DNA of 43,658 bases from Dehalococcoidales bacterium (GTDB lineage Bacteria > Chloroflexota > Dehalococcoidia > Dehalococcoidales > JAFGLR01): contig JAFGLR010000004.1 in NCBI GenBank assembly GCA_016927955.1, forward strand, positions 1-43,658. Reading direction: 5' to 3'. Under the pieces are notes generated by a model. The model did no database searches, was not told where the DNA came from, and worked only from the letters and a program-made list of their open reading frames with translations. Within the stretch, counting starts at the first letter, position 1, and each line of letters opens with the position of its first letter. This document shows positions 7,696 to 16,926 of the stretch, piece by piece. Both the position numbers and the translations under genes were made by a program.

Positions 7696-10260
7696 CTATC
7701 CCTCTTTAGCCTTCTGCTGTAACTCGTAAAGCTTGGTGAGAGCTTCCAGAGGCGAAATCGAATTGATATCTAGCTTCACCAGCTCTTCAATAATTGGTGA
7801 ATTTTGGCCTAACAGGGATAGCTGTAATGTCGAGGCTTCGGCAATAGGCTTTCTAGACCGCGATGATTTAACAGGTTTCGGTAATTCGGTTTCCAGTTCC
7901 GCCAGCACTTCGTGAGCACGGTGCACCACAGATTTCGGCAGTCCGGCTAATTGGGCAACGTGAATACCGTAGCTTTTATCCACACCGCCCGGTACAATTT
8001 TGTATAAAAAGATAACCTTACCGCCTTCTTCCGCCACAGCCACATTAAAGTTCTTTACGTGCGGTAACAAACCGGCTAATTCCACCAGTTCATGATAATG
8101 CGTGGCGAAAAGTGTCTTCGCCCCTAACCTCGGATGGTTATGAATATATTCGACCACAGCCCGGGCAATCGAAAGCCCATCATAAGTGCTGGTGCCCCGT
8201 CCGATTTCATCCAGAATTATCAACGACCGCGGTGTGGCATTATTTAATATATTGGCCGTCTCTACCATCTCTACCATAAAAGTAGACTGTCCGGCGGCAA
8301 TGTCTTCTCCGGCACCGATACGGGTAAATATCCGGTCGACTAACCCTATTTTCGCCGTACTCGCCGGGACGTAGCTGCCTATCTGGGCCATCAGCACAAC
8401 TAGCGCCACCTGCCGTAAATAGGTAGACTTACCGGACATGTTCGGGCCGGTCAATATGATAAGCTGGTTTTCTTCATTAGAAAGACTTGTCTCATTCGGA
8501 ATAAAGCTACCGCTGAGCAGTGTCCTTTCAACCACCGGATGGCGTCCTTGAGTAATGATAATTTCGTTCCCATTACTCAATTCCGGACGGACATAATTAT
8601 AACGTACCGCCGTTTCAGCCAAGCTGGATAATACGTCAGTATTAGCCAGTGCCCGGGCTAATTCTAAAATCGGTTCGCTGTAACCGGCTATTTGCCCGCA
8701 GACCTGCCGGAATAGACTCGTTTCCAATTCGGTGATACGTTCCTGGGCGTTTAATATCAGTGATTCGTATTCTTTCAACTCCGGAGTGATAAAACGTTCG
8801 CCGCCTACCAGTGTTTGCTTGCGGATATATTCGACAGGGACTTGTGATAAATTAGACTGGGATATCTCGATGTAATACCCGAAGACCTTATTATAACCGA
8901 CCTTGAGTGATTTAATACCTGATTTTTCCCTTTCCTGCTTTTCCAGATTAGCCAGATATTGCCGGGCGTTTTTCGAAGAAGAACGGATGGTATCAAGCTC
9001 TTCTGAAAAACCTGTCCTGATAACCCCGCCCTCTCCCAATATTGATGACGGCTCCTCTTCAATTGCCTTTTCAATAAGAGCGATTACATCCGGGCAGGGT
9101 TTGATTCCAGACGACAAAGCCTCATTACTAACAACCTTTTTAAGCTCCGGGATTAGTGCCAGACTGCGCCGTAATGAAATCAACTCCCGTGGTAAGGCAT
9201 TGTTACTAATAACCCGGTTAATCAGACGTTCCAGGTCGGCGATATTGTCCAGCAGAGAAATAGTCTGACTCCGGGAAAGAGAGTTTTCTACGAACCAGGC
9301 GATGCCGTCTTGACGCTGATTCAATTTATTGATATCAAGCAGTGGTTGCCCCAGCCATTTTTTCAGCAAACGGCCGCCCATTGCCGTGCGACAGAGGTCA
9401 ATAACCGAAAGTAGTGAACCTGCCGCCTCATCGGTAAGGTTGTTCTGGAATAACTCCAGATTACGCTGGGTTTGGGCATCCAGTGCCATATAAGTTTCGG
9501 TAGAATACGTCGCTAGACTATTCAGTTGAGCTAAGACGGTTTTCTGAGTTTCCTGCAGATATTGAATAACCGCCCCGGCTGCCCGTATGGCCAGTGGCAA
9601 ATGGGCACAACCATAACCATCGAGTGTTGCCACATTGAAGTGGTCGAGTAAAATTCGCCCGGTAATATCATATTCAAAATACCAATCGTCTATGCGAGTT
9701 ACGGGCACAGTCAGGTTGTATTTCGTAATGTCGGCATTTTTAGCGATAATACATTCCGCCGGTTTAAGACGTTCTATTTCAGGGATTAAGCGGCTTATCG
9801 GCAACTGTGTCACTGCGAATTCGCCGGTTGAGATATCGACGTAAGCCACCCCGACCTCTTTCTCATCCAAAACCAGACCAGCCAGGTAATTATTAGCCTT
9901 ACTGATGAGGAGATTAGGCTCAACTACCGTGCCGGGTGTAACGACGCGGATAACATCCCGTTGCACAATTCCCTTTGTTTCACCGGGCTTGGTCATCTGT
10001 TCACAGATAGCTACTTTATAGCCTCGGTTAATTAGCCTGGCGAGATAGTTATCTATAGCGTGATATGGAATACCGGCCATCGGGACTTTATGGCCTTTGC
10101 CCATTTCCCGGGAGGTCAATACAATTTCCAGCTCCCGGGCAGTAATACGGGCATCTTCATCGAATGTCTCATAAAAATCACCGAGACGGAAAAGAACAAT
10201 CGCCTGAGGATACTGGTGTTTGATACGAAGATATTGCTGACGGATTGGGGTTTCTTTCAT
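7696..10260 (-). CDS. mutS: DNA mismatch repair ATPase MutS
   Basis: Recognises mismatches and recruits MutL. The mismatch-reading motif GDFYETF (Phe29-Tyr-Glu31) is intact, so this is a MutS1 repair protein rather than MutS2. Connector, lever and clamp domains follow. Walker A (TGPNMSGKST) lies near residue 600, Walker B is ILDEIGRGTS, and ATHYHEL is present. Its 854 residues are normal. No mutL is in the window. The ATG has no Shine-Dalgarno site and sits nine bases after a TATATT -10 box, so the mRNA may be nearly leaderless. Confidence 0.97.
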   Translation of the reverse strand: MKETPIRQQYLRIKHQYPQAIVLFRLGDFYETFDEDARITARELEIVLTSREMGKGHKVPMAGIPYHAIDNYLARLINRGYKVAICEQMTKPGETKGIVQRDVIRVVTPGTVVEPNLLISKANNYLAGLVLDEKEVGVAYVDISTGEFAVTQLPISRLIPEIERLKPAECIIAKNADITKYNLTVPVTRIDDWYFEYDITGRILLDHFNVATLDGYGCAHLPLAIRAAGAVIQYLQETQKTVLAQLNSLATYSTETYMALDAQTQRNLELFQNNLTDEAAGSLLSVIDLCRTAMGGRLLKKWLGQPLLDINKLNQRQDGIAWFVENSLSRSQTISLLDNIADLERLINRVISNNALPRELISLRRSLALIPELKKVVSNEALSSGIKPCPDVIALIEKAIEEEPSSILGEGGVIRTGFSEELDTIRSSSKNARQYLANLEKQEREKSGIKSLKVGYNKVFGYYIEISQSNLSQVPVEYIRKQTLVGGERFITPELKEYESLILNAQERITELETSLFRQVCGQIAGYSEPILELARALANTDVLSSLAETAVRYNYVRPELSNGNEIIITQGRHPVVERTLLSGSFIPNETSLSNEENQLIILTGPNMSGKSTYLRQVALVVLMAQIGSYVPASTAKIGLVDRIFTRIGAGEDIAAGQSTFMVEMVETANILNNATPRSLIILDEIGRGTSTYDGLSIARAVVEYIHNHPRLGAKTLFATHYHELVELAGLLPHVKNFNVAVAEEGGKVIFLYKIVPGGVDKSYGIHVAQLAGLPKSVVHRAHEVLAELETELPKPVKSSRSRKPIAEASTLQLSLLGQNSPIIEELVKLDINSISPLEALTKLYELQQKAKEG

Positions 10261-10269
10261 GATAATTAT

Positions 10270-10275
10270 AATATA
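10270..10275 (-). promoter_or_regulatory. -10 box of mutS, nearly leaderless
   Basis: TATATT on the minus strand ends nine bases before the mutS ATG, so transcription should begin about two bases before the start codon. A TTGATA lies 19 bp upstream as a possible poor -35. Confidence 0.4.
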
Positions 10276-10369
10276 CCCAAGTGGATTTTTTAAATATCAA
10301 CGATAACTATATTGATAATAACAAATTTTACTATCATCGAAAAACAGTCTGAAATAACCAAATTGAGTC

Positions 10370-10606
10370 TTAGACTTGTGCCTCAAAACACGTTATACAC
10401 ACTACTTCAAGGTTAGAGGCAACATCCCCCTTATTTACATCGATATGTTTTATCTCCCAACCACCCCAGCCTTTTTTCCCCCGGTTTTCCCATACCAGCG
10501 GTTTAGCACATGGCACGTAAAAATGACTGTGCGTCCGCTTCTCGCACTCACACTGGCCACCGGCCCTTTCCCACACCTGTTTTAATACGTTATCCGGAAT
10601 TGCCAT
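10370..10606 (-). CDS. Small HNH-like zinc-binding protein
   Basis: A 78-residue protein with Cys19-x-Cys21, Cys33 and Cys70-x2-Cys73 as likely zinc ligands. The segment KHIDVNKGD...SNLEVVC (His54, Asn65) follows the beta-beta-alpha HNH pattern. The last His of HNH, normally just after the final CxxC, is replaced by Phe74-Glu75, so nuclease activity is doubtful. GGAGG nine bases before the ATG and a TTACAT-N17-TATAAT promoter support real expression. It lies beyond the rho terminator, so it is a separate unit. It may be a degenerate HNH nuclease or a structural zinc protein. Confidence 0.6.
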   Translation of the reverse strand: MAIPDNVLKQVWERAGGQCECEKRTHSHFYVPCAKPLVWENRGKKGWGGWEIKHIDVNKGDVASNLEVVCITCFEAQV

Positions 10607-10689
10607 AACAACGTTCCTCCATCCGGATTCGCCCGGTTCCGGATTAAATTACCCAGCGAGTTGTTCAGTTGTAACCTGATTTGCAATCA

Positions 10690-10718
10690 ATTATAGCTTA
10701 TAAATATATAAAATGTAA
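10690..10718 (-). promoter_or_regulatory. Sigma70-type promoter for the HNH-like gene
   Basis: On the minus strand TTACAT (10713-10718), a 17-bp spacer and TATAAT (10690-10695). The predicted start near 10683 gives a leader of about 75 bases. Confidence 0.5.
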
Positions 10719-10754
10719 TGCTTTTGTAAGTTATTTGTTTCTCATTTCAAAATC

Positions 10755-10797
10755 CGAAAAAATAAATGAGGCTCGCTTGAATCAAGCGAGCCTCATT
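10755..10797 (-). terminator. Intrinsic terminator of rho
   Basis: A perfect 16-bp inverted repeat (arms 10765-10780 and 10782-10797; AATGAGGCTCGCTTGA and its complement) is followed on the minus strand by TTTATTTTTT. It is 23 bp after the rho stop. The gene for Rho itself therefore ends at a Rho-independent terminator. Confidence 0.9.
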
Positions 10798-10819
10798 AAA
10801 AATATTTCGTTATGTTTGG

Positions 10820-12085
10820 TTAAAATTCACGGCTTAGATTAGCCAAAAATTCAGTATTGGTTTTCGTCTTATTCAAGCGTTCCATTACTCTAGACATCGC
10901 CTCGGAAAAGTCATTGGTGTTTTGTGAAATCATACCGACCATCCGGCGTAATAGCCAGATTTGCTTGAGGGTAGTTTCTTCCAATAACAATTCCTCACGG
11001 CGGGTACCGCTAGGTTCGATATTGATAGCCGGGAATATGCGACGTTCAGCCAGACGGCGGTCAAGATGCAATTCCATATTACCAGTTCCTTTAAACTCTT
11101 CATAAATAAGGTCGTCCATACGAGAACCGGTATCTACCAGACAGGTGGCAATAATGGTAAGACTGCCGCCCTCTTCCGTATTACGTGCCGCACCGAAAAA
11201 CCGTTTGGCCGGGTATAGAGCTACCGGGTCGATACCGCCGGATAGAGTCCGTCCGGATGACGGCATTGCCAGATTATAAGCACGCGTCAGACGGGTAATA
11301 CCATCGAGAAGAATAAATACATCCCTGCCGCTCTCAACCATACGTTTCGCCCGTTCCAGTGCCAGCTCGGCTACCCGGGTCTGGTTTTCTACCTGCTCAT
11401 CGAAAGTAGCTCCGATAACCTCGCCTTTTACAGAGCGCCTCATATCGGTAACCTCTTCGGGGCGCTCACCAATAAGACAAACAATCAGGTAAATATCACT
11501 GTAATTATTAGTGGCCGCATTAGCAATAGATTTTAGCAACATTGTTTTACCCGCTTTGGGCGGCGATACAATCATACCGCGCTGACCGCGGCCTATAGGA
11601 GCAATCATGTTAATCAAACGAGTAGATAAATTATCCGGCGACACCTCCAGGTTAATTAAACGATCAGGAAAAGTGGGAGTAAGCGAGGAAAAATAAGGCC
11701 GGCCGCGGGCTAATTCCGGGTCTAAATCATTAATCGCTTCAACACGAAGGAGACTGCTGTATTTTTCACCGTTCTTAGAAGGACGTCCCTGACCGATAAC
11801 CATATCTCCGGTACGTAAGCCGAAACGGCGAATCTGTGATTGAGAAACATAGATATCCGCCGAACTTGGCAAAAAGGTCTGTTGCCGTAAGAAACCATAA
11901 CCTTCCGGCATTAAATCCAGGATACCGCTGCAAAATATATTCCCTTGCTGCTCGGTCTGTGCCTGCAGCAGGCGCATAACCAGGTCCTGTTTTTTAGCAC
12001 CGGAGTAGTTGGAAAGGTTCATCTCCTTGGCTAGATTAATCAGGTCCTCCCGGCTTTTAGTCTCTAACTCCGTAATGTTTAACAT
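10820..12085 (-). CDS. rho: Transcription termination factor Rho
   Basis: Hexameric RNA-dependent ATPase that terminates transcription. The N-terminal Rho_N helical domain (residues 3-45) is followed by the cold-shock-like RNA-binding domain with GYGFLR (62-67) and DIYVS. Walker A is SPPKAGKT (174-181), and the Q-loop and R-loop regions follow (VRNxx-like [14 protein letters not shown]). The 421-residue length is normal and there is no large N-terminal insertion. GAGGTGATTT before the ATG is a strong ribosome binding site. It lies 144 bp downstream of fsa on the same strand. No rpmE (L31), a frequent neighbour of rho, follows. Confidence 0.97.
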   Translation of the reverse strand: MLNITELETKSREDLINLAKEMNLSNYSGAKKQDLVMRLLQAQTEQQGNIFCSGILDLMPEGYGFLRQQTFLPSSADIYVSQSQIRRFGLRTGDMVIGQGRPSKNGEKYSSLLRVEAINDLDPELARGRPYFSSLTPTFPDRLINLEVSPDNLSTRLINMIAPIGRGQRGMIVSPPKAGKTMLLKSIANAATNNYSDIYLIVCLIGERPEEVTDMRRSVKGEVIGATFDEQVENQTRVAELALERAKRMVESGRDVFILLDGITRLTRAYNLAMPSSGRTLSGGIDPVALYPAKRFFGAARNTEEGGSLTIIATCLVDTGSRMDDLIYEEFKGTGNMELHLDRRLAERRIFPAINIEPSGTRREELLLEETTLKQIWLLRRMVGMISQNTNDFSEAMSRVMERLNKTKTNTEFLANLSREF

Positions 12086-12229
12086 AAATCACCTCGCTTA
12101 TCCCTTGCCTTAAATAAGGATACTTTTACTCCAGTTAAGAAGGGTTTGAATAATAGTTAAAAATAATTAATAGAACAGAACATTTAATGATATATTAAAT
12201 CACGACAGCCTAACTACATTAAGCTTTCC

Positions 12230-12889
12230 CTATTTTTTTGATTTCTGCGCCGCACTTTTCCAATCAGCCATAAAACGGGCGACGCCGTTATCAGTTAATG
12301 GATGTTGCATCATCTGTATTAGTACACTATAGGGAACCGTTGCGATATGAGCTCCGGCTTTAGCTGCGGCAATACAATGCTGCGGATGACGGATACTAGC
12401 AGCGATTACTTCCGTTGCATAATTATAATAATCATATACCGTAACAATGTCTTCAACAAGTTCCATACCATTATGCCCAATATCATCGAGCCTGCCGACG
12501 AAAGGACTAATGAAAGCGGCTCCTGCCGTTGCCCCCAAAATCGCCTGGTTTAAAGAAAAACAAAGCGTGAGATTAACTTTTATCTTTTCTTTAGCTAAAG
12601 TTGATGTTACTTCTAACCCGGCCAGAGTCGCTGGAATTTTTATTATTACGTTTGGAGCCCATTTTGCCATTTTTCGTGCCTGTTTCAACATTTCCGCTGG
12701 TTCTTCTGAAACCACTTCTACTGAAACCGGCCCGGCAATGATAGAACAAATTTCTTTCACCGCCGCCTCGTAGTCCGCCAGTCCCTCTTTCATCATCAAA
12801 GAAGGATTAGTAGTTACGCCACCGACAACACCCAACTTAGCACCTTGCCGGATTTGTTCGATATTAGCGGTATCCAGAAATATACGCAT
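12230..12889 (-). CDS. fsa: Fructose-6-phosphate aldolase / transaldolase-like protein
   Basis: A class I aldolase of the small transaldolase family (TalC/FSA/MipB). The 219-residue barrel begins MRIFLDTANI and has GGVTTNPSL (residues 23-31). Schiff-base Lys84 is in IIKIPAT, and the C-terminal sequence is typical of the family. FSA and short transaldolases are hard to separate by sequence, so the reaction may be fructose-6-phosphate cleavage or transaldol transfer for pentose interconversion. GGAG lies ten bases before the ATG. It sits between pyrG (43 bp upstream) and rho, probably in one transcript. Confidence 0.88.
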   Translation of the reverse strand: MRIFLDTANIEQIRQGAKLGVVGGVTTNPSLMMKEGLADYEAAVKEICSIIAGPVSVEVVSEEPAEMLKQARKMAKWAPNVIIKIPATLAGLEVTSTLAKEKIKVNLTLCFSLNQAILGATAGAAFISPFVGRLDDIGHNGMELVEDIVTVYDYYNYATEVIAASIRHPQHCIAAAKAGAHIATVPYSVLIQMMQHPLTDNGVARFMADWKSAAQKSKK

Positions 12890-12932
12890 CTAATTTATAC
12901 TCCGTTATTTATTAAATAATATCATTACAATA

Positions 12933-14573
12933 TTAAGATGAAAGCGGCAATGATGGCTGAGCACCTTCCCGTAAAACGTCCTTAGAAACCCCTATAAAAT
13001 CTCGGAAGAGCGGTTCCGGCCGGTTAGGCCGGGAGGTAAACTCAGGATGAAATTGGCAGCCTAACATCCAGGGATGGTCGACCAACTCACAAATCTCAAC
13101 CAGAACACCGTCAGGTGATAAACCGCATAGTACCATACCGCAGGCTGTTAGCTGTTCACGGAATCGGTTATTGAATTCAAAACGGTGGCGATGTCTTTCC
13201 TCAATCGTACTACGCCCATAAGCCTTAGACGCCCGAGTGTTGGGTATCAAATTACAGACATAGTTACCGAGACGCATCGTCCCGCCTTTACTGTTAACAC
13301 TTTTTTGGTTTTCCATCAAGTCAATTACCGGATATGTGGTATTGGGATTAAATTCAGTGGAGTTTGGTTCGTTCGTATGTAAACAATAACGGGCAAACTC
13401 AATTACCATAACCTGCATCCCCAAACACAAACCGAGGTAAGGGATTTTCTTTTCGCGGGCATATTTTGCCGCTTTTACCATACCTTCAATGCCACGAATT
13501 CCAAAACCGCCGGGTACGATAATGCCTTGTACATTACGTAAAAATATGTCCGGGTCGATGTCTTCTTTTTCTAACGTCTCCGATTGGACCCAAATCAGGT
13601 TAATTGCCCGGTTGTGATATATAGATGCATGGTGCAAGGCTTCACGTACCGAAAAATAAGCATCCTTCAGTTCAACATACTTGCCGACAAGAGCGATATT
13701 AACGGGTTCTCTCTGGGTATTCAACTTATTTAAGACCTCTTGCCATTGGCTTAATTCACAAGGCTTTGTTTTTAGACCAAGCTTTTCAATAACCAATTGT
13801 CCCACGCCATGTTCATTTAAAAACAACGGGACTTCGTAGATAGAATTTACGGTCGGCAACGGTATAACTGCCTTTTTCTCAACGTCACAGAAAAGAGAAA
13901 TTTTATCTCTAATCCCGTCCGGTATCGGATAATCGCTACGGCATATTATAATATCCGGCTGGATACCGATACGCCTTAACTCATTAACACTATGTTGCGT
14001 CGGCTTAGTCTTCAGCTCGCCGGTCGATAGTAAGTATGGCAAATAAGTCACGTGAACGAATAGAACATTATCCCGGCCAACATCGTTTCTCATCTGGCGG
14101 ATAGCTTCTAAAAACGGCTGGCCCTCAATATCACCGACCGTACCGCCTACTTCGATAAGGATAACATCTGCTTTTGACTTATCGGCAATCCGGCGAAAAC
14201 GGTCTTTTATTTCATTGGTCAGGTGAGGAATTATTTGAATGGTACCACCAAGAAAATCGCCTCGTCTCTCTTTGGCAATCACCGAACTATATATCTGTCC
14301 TGAAGTAACGTTAGATTCTTGAGTCAGATTAATATCGATGAACCGCTCGTAATTACCGAGGTCTAGGTCAGTTTCAGCACCATCCTGGGTAACAAATACT
14401 TCGCCGTGTTGGTAAGGAGACATCGTACCCGGGTCTACATTCAAATAGGGGTCTAGTTTTTGTACGGATACACTAACCTGACAACCTTTTAGAATGGTAC
14501 CGATAGATGCAACGGTAATGCCTTTACCTACGGAACTAACTACGCCGCCAGTTACAAAAATATATTTTGGCAT
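12933..14573 (-). CDS. pyrG: CTP synthase
   Basis: Makes CTP from UTP, ATP and glutamine. The synthetase domain begins PKYIFVTGGVVSSVGKGI and includes the phosphate loop near residues 10-20. The glutaminase domain from about residue 290 has GLCLGMQ with the nucleophile Cys near residue 382 and a C-terminal catalytic HPE (FHPEF). The 546-residue length is usual. The start lacks a clear Shine-Dalgarno site. pyrG is the first gene of the leftward pyrG-fsa-rho group and is divergent from guaB3, so CTP and guanine nucleotide synthesis genes share an intergenic region. Confidence 0.97.
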   Translation of the reverse strand: MPKYIFVTGGVVSSVGKGITVASIGTILKGCQVSVSVQKLDPYLNVDPGTMSPYQHGEVFVTQDGAETDLDLGNYERFIDINLTQESNVTSGQIYSSVIAKERRGDFLGGTIQIIPHLTNEIKDRFRRIADKSKADVILIEVGGTVGDIEGQPFLEAIRQMRNDVGRDNVLFVHVTYLPYLLSTGELKTKPTQHSVNELRRIGIQPDIIICRSDYPIPDGIRDKISLFCDVEKKAVIPLPTVNSIYEVPLFLNEHGVGQLVIEKLGLKTKPCELSQWQEVLNKLNTQREPVNIALVGKYVELKDAYFSVREALHHASIYHNRAINLIWVQSETLEKEDIDPDIFLRNVQGIIVPGGFGIRGIEGMVKAAKYAREKKIPYLGLCLGMQVMVIEFARYCLHTNEPNSTEFNPNTTYPVIDLMENQKSVNSKGGTMRLGNYVCNLIPNTRASKAYGRSTIEERHRHRFEFNNRFREQLTACGMVLCGLSPDGVLVEICELVDHPWMLGCQFHPEFTSRPNRPEPLFRDFIGVSKDVLREGAQPSLPLSS

Positions 14574-14768
14574 AAAAATTTACAACCAGAATATCCAGAG
14601 GGAAAATAGAGTTTTTTTTTAGGAAATAGAATTGCGAACTAAACCAGCGAACCTGTGGATTCCACTTACTTACTCAACTAATTATAGCAAAGAAAAGCCG
14701 TATCGTGTCAATAGTCAGAAAAATATTTTTTTACGCTCTAACAACTTACACGGTAATACGGACTAATC

Positions 14769-14797
14769 TTGACTTTTTACCCATATTATTGTTATAT
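14769..14797 (+). promoter_or_regulatory. Sigma70-type promoter of guaB3
   Basis: TTGACT (14769-14774), a 17-bp spacer and TTATAT (14792-14797). The predicted start near 14804 leaves a 27-base leader containing GGAGGA before ATG 14831. This shows that the upstream in-frame extension to 14705 is not translated. Confidence 0.7.
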
Positions 14798-14830
14798 TTC
14801 TTACTTAATAATATGGAGCGGAGGACGAGA

Positions 14831-15979
14831 ATGGCTAAACCTAAATTTAAAGAATTAAGACGTTGCTACGGCTTCGATGAAGTTGCTATCATGCCCGGTG
14901 ACATAACGGTTAATCCCGACCAAACTGATATCGAATTGACTATCGGCAACTTAAAGTTCGACGTACCGATTGTTGCAGCAGCTATGGATGCGGTCACTGA
15001 TGTTAATACCGCAATCCAATTAAGTAAAATGGGTATCCTGGCAGTGTTGCACGGCGAAGGAGTCCAAACCAAGTACGATAATCCACAAGAAATATTAGAC
15101 GAAATCGTACATGCACCGCAGGCGGAAATGGCATCAATTTTACAAAAAATATATTCCGCTCCTATTAAGGAAGATTTGCTTGCTAAAAGAATTGAAGCAA
15201 TTAAGAAAGCCGGGGCTATTTGTGCCGTCTCAGTTACCCCAGCCAACACCAAACGGCTGGTTCCGGTTATTACAGCCGCTAAAGCGGATATGCTGGTAGT
15301 TCAATCAACGGTAACTACCGCCAGACATGTTTCAAAGAGCTACAAGGGACTTGTATTATCAGAATTATGCCAATCTATACCGATTCCGGTTATCGTCGGC
15401 AATTGTGTCAGCTATAGTGCCTGTCTGGAAATTATGAGAGAGGGCGTTGCAGGGGTTCTAATAGGTATCGGACCCGGGGCAGCCTGTACTTCCCGCCAGG
15501 TACTCGGCGTCGGAGTTCCACAAGTCACTGCTACATTAGACTGTGCGATGGCTAGAGATACTTACTTTAAAGAATCCGGCCGCTACGTACCGATTATTAC
15601 TGACGGCGGTATGATTAACGGTGGTGATATGTGCAAAGCCTTTGCTTCCGGTGCTGATGCTGTTATGTTAGGTTCCATTTTCGCTCAGGCAAAAGAAGCC
15701 CCGGGTAAAGGTTACCATTGGGGTATGTCAACACCCTCACCTGTCTTACCGCGGGGTACCAGAATCAGAGTCGGAACTACAGCCAATCTGCAGCAGATAC
15801 TGTTTGGCCCGACCTCCGTTACCGATGGTACTCAAAACCTGGTTGGGGCACTCCGAACGGCAATGGGTTTCTGCGGCGCCTCTACAATCAAGGAATTCCA
15901 CAATGCCGAGGTTGTCGTAGCTCCGTCTATTACAACCGAAGGTAAAGCCTGGCAACGTGGTATGACCTGTTCCAGTTAA
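14831..15979 (+). CDS. guaB3: GuaB3-type IMP dehydrogenase (no CBS domains)
   Basis: IMP dehydrogenase/GMP reductase superfamily, GuaB3 subgroup, probably converting IMP to XMP with NAD. The 382-residue barrel starts MAKPKFKELRRCYGFDEVAI. The phosphate-loop and catalytic region is GIGPGAACTSRQVLGVGVP with Cys219, and ITDGGMINGGDM follows. The usual regulatory CBS pair is absent: the barrel runs without an insertion, as in GuaB3 proteins of actinobacteria and cyanobacteria, some of which are true IMP dehydrogenases. The start is set by GGAGGA seven bases before ATG 14831 and by the promoter at 14769. It ends at a strong terminator, so it is monocistronic. Confidence 0.85.
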   Translation: MAKPKFKELRRCYGFDEVAIMPGDITVNPDQTDIELTIGNLKFDVPIVAAAMDAVTDVNTAIQLSKMGILAVLHGEGVQTKYDNPQEILDEIVHAPQAEMASILQKIYSAPIKEDLLAKRIEAIKKAGAICAVSVTPANTKRLVPVITAAKADMLVVQSTVTTARHVSKSYKGLVLSELCQSIPIPVIVGNCVSYSACLEIMREGVAGVLIGIGPGAACTSRQVLGVGVPQVTATLDCAMARDTYFKESGRYVPIITDGGMINGGDMCKAFASGADAVMLGSIFAQAKEAPGKGYHWGMSTPSPVLPRGTRIRVGTTANLQQILFGPTSVTDGTQNLVGALRTAMGFCGASTIKEFHNAEVVVAPSITTEGKAWQRGMTCSS

Positions 15980-15998
15980 TAATTAACTATAATAAAAT

Positions 15999-16045
15999 AA
16001 AACCGCTCTGGTTAGACAAGCTTACCATGAGCGGTTTTATTTTAC
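15999..16045 (+). terminator. Intrinsic terminator, guaB3 side, probably bidirectional
   Basis: Arms AAAACCGCTC (15999-16008) and GAGCGGTTTT (16029-16038) with a 20-base loop, followed by ATTTTA. On the minus strand the hairpin is followed by ATTTTATT and could also end the convergent gene at 16066. Confidence 0.75.
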
Positions 16046-16065
16046 CTTGTTTAATCTGCTAAACC

Positions 16066-16815
16066 CTATTCGTCCTCTTCCTCATCTGATTCTTGAGTAG
16101 GAGTTGTATTTATGAAAGGCAACATTACATCTACCTTTTTCGATTTTCGCGGTAAGGGAAATATAATTTTATCGATTTCCTGACGTAACGTTCTAAATTT
16201 CCCACTCTCTCCGCCTTCGATAACCACACCATCCACACCTGCACTCCATAATATCTGTAATCCTGTTACGTTAATATCAGAAGGCACTGCCGCCAGCAAA
16301 GGTTTGGCCAGTAGATTGTCTAATCTTTGCAGTGCTATGAGATACTGCCAGTTAATAGAATACGGCCGGGGAGTAAACAATACGGCTTCTACCGGCAGGT
16401 CATCAATGGCTCTTATCTGAGTATCGGAAATAGATTCATCGATTTCTAATATCCTGCCAACTTTGGCCGGAGTTTCGAATATAATTGTCTCCGGTGAGAA
16501 GGCCAGAAAATCAGCTATCATGTTTTTCGCGTCCGCTTTTTCTGTTTGAGCCTTTTGTAACCAGCCGCCCCATAGCATATCCGGAACTTCATCCTTCAGC
16601 TTCGGGAGCGTGTTTAAAAGAGAACCGATTGAATCAGATATCAGAAAAACCGCATCAGCCCCGCTGACACAATCGGTAAGATTCTTCATTCCGGCATCAG
16701 TAATACTGGCTGCCAGTAATATTCCCGGCTTTTCCTGTACCGGTACCTTACCAAAACCTAAAGGTGCCGGAGATATCTGCGTACGATTCTTTAATTTTTC
16801 TATAAATTTACTCAT
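16066..16815 (-). CDS. Protein of unknown function, possible TIM-barrel-like
   Basis: A 249-residue soluble protein that I do not recognise. Alternating strands and helices such as GILLAASITD, GADAVFLISD, PVEAVLFTP and GLQILWSAGVDGVVIEGG resemble a beta/alpha barrel, the last being like a phosphate-binding end of such barrels. The tail is strongly acidic (QESDEEEDE). The start at 16815 is chosen because GAGAGGA lies just before that ATG. An upstream in-frame ATG at 16932 would pass through the promoter (TATACT at 16842-16847, minus strand) and overlap the divergent MBL gene. Its start region faces the MBL gene, so the two share a control region. Confidence 0.7.
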   Translation of the reverse strand: MSKFIEKLKNRTQISPAPLGFGKVPVQEKPGILLAASITDAGMKNLTDCVSGADAVFLISDSIGSLLNTLPKLKDEVPDMLWGGWLQKAQTEKADAKNMIADFLAFSPETIIFETPAKVGRILEIDESISDTQIRAIDDLPVEAVLFTPRPYSINWQYLIALQRLDNLLAKPLLAAVPSDINVTGLQILWSAGVDGVVIEGGESGKFRTLRQEIDKIIFPLPRKSKKVDVMLPFINTTPTQESDEEEDE

Positions 16816-16841
16816 TCTTTTCCTCTCTACACAATAGTTTA

Positions 16842-16847
16842 AGTATA
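16842..16847 (-). promoter_or_regulatory. Extended -10 promoter for the unknown protein at 16066-16815
   Basis: TGC-TATACT on the minus strand, with a TTGTTA at 19 bp as a possible -35. The predicted leader is about 20 bases and includes the GAGAGGA ribosome site. Confidence 0.45.
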
Positions 16848-16888
16848 GCAAATTATTACCGGATTGTAACAAGTCCTTCTGATATAGA

Positions 16889-16917
16889 TTGGCCGAACGG
16901 TGATAGTGTAATATACT
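16889..16917 (+). promoter_or_regulatory. Promoter of the MBL hydrolase gene, nearly leaderless
   Basis: TTGGCC (16889-16894), 17-bp spacer, TATACT (16912-16917). The -10 ends nine bases before ATG 16927, so the mRNA should have a leader of only about three bases. No Shine-Dalgarno sequence is present. Confidence 0.55.
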
Positions 16918-16926
16918 TATAGCGAT

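Noticed and set aside
14705-14830. N-terminal extension of GuaB3 from an upstream in-frame ATG
   Set aside because: A TTGACT-N17-TTATAT promoter lies inside it, and GGAGGA precedes ATG 14831, which matches the family N-terminus.
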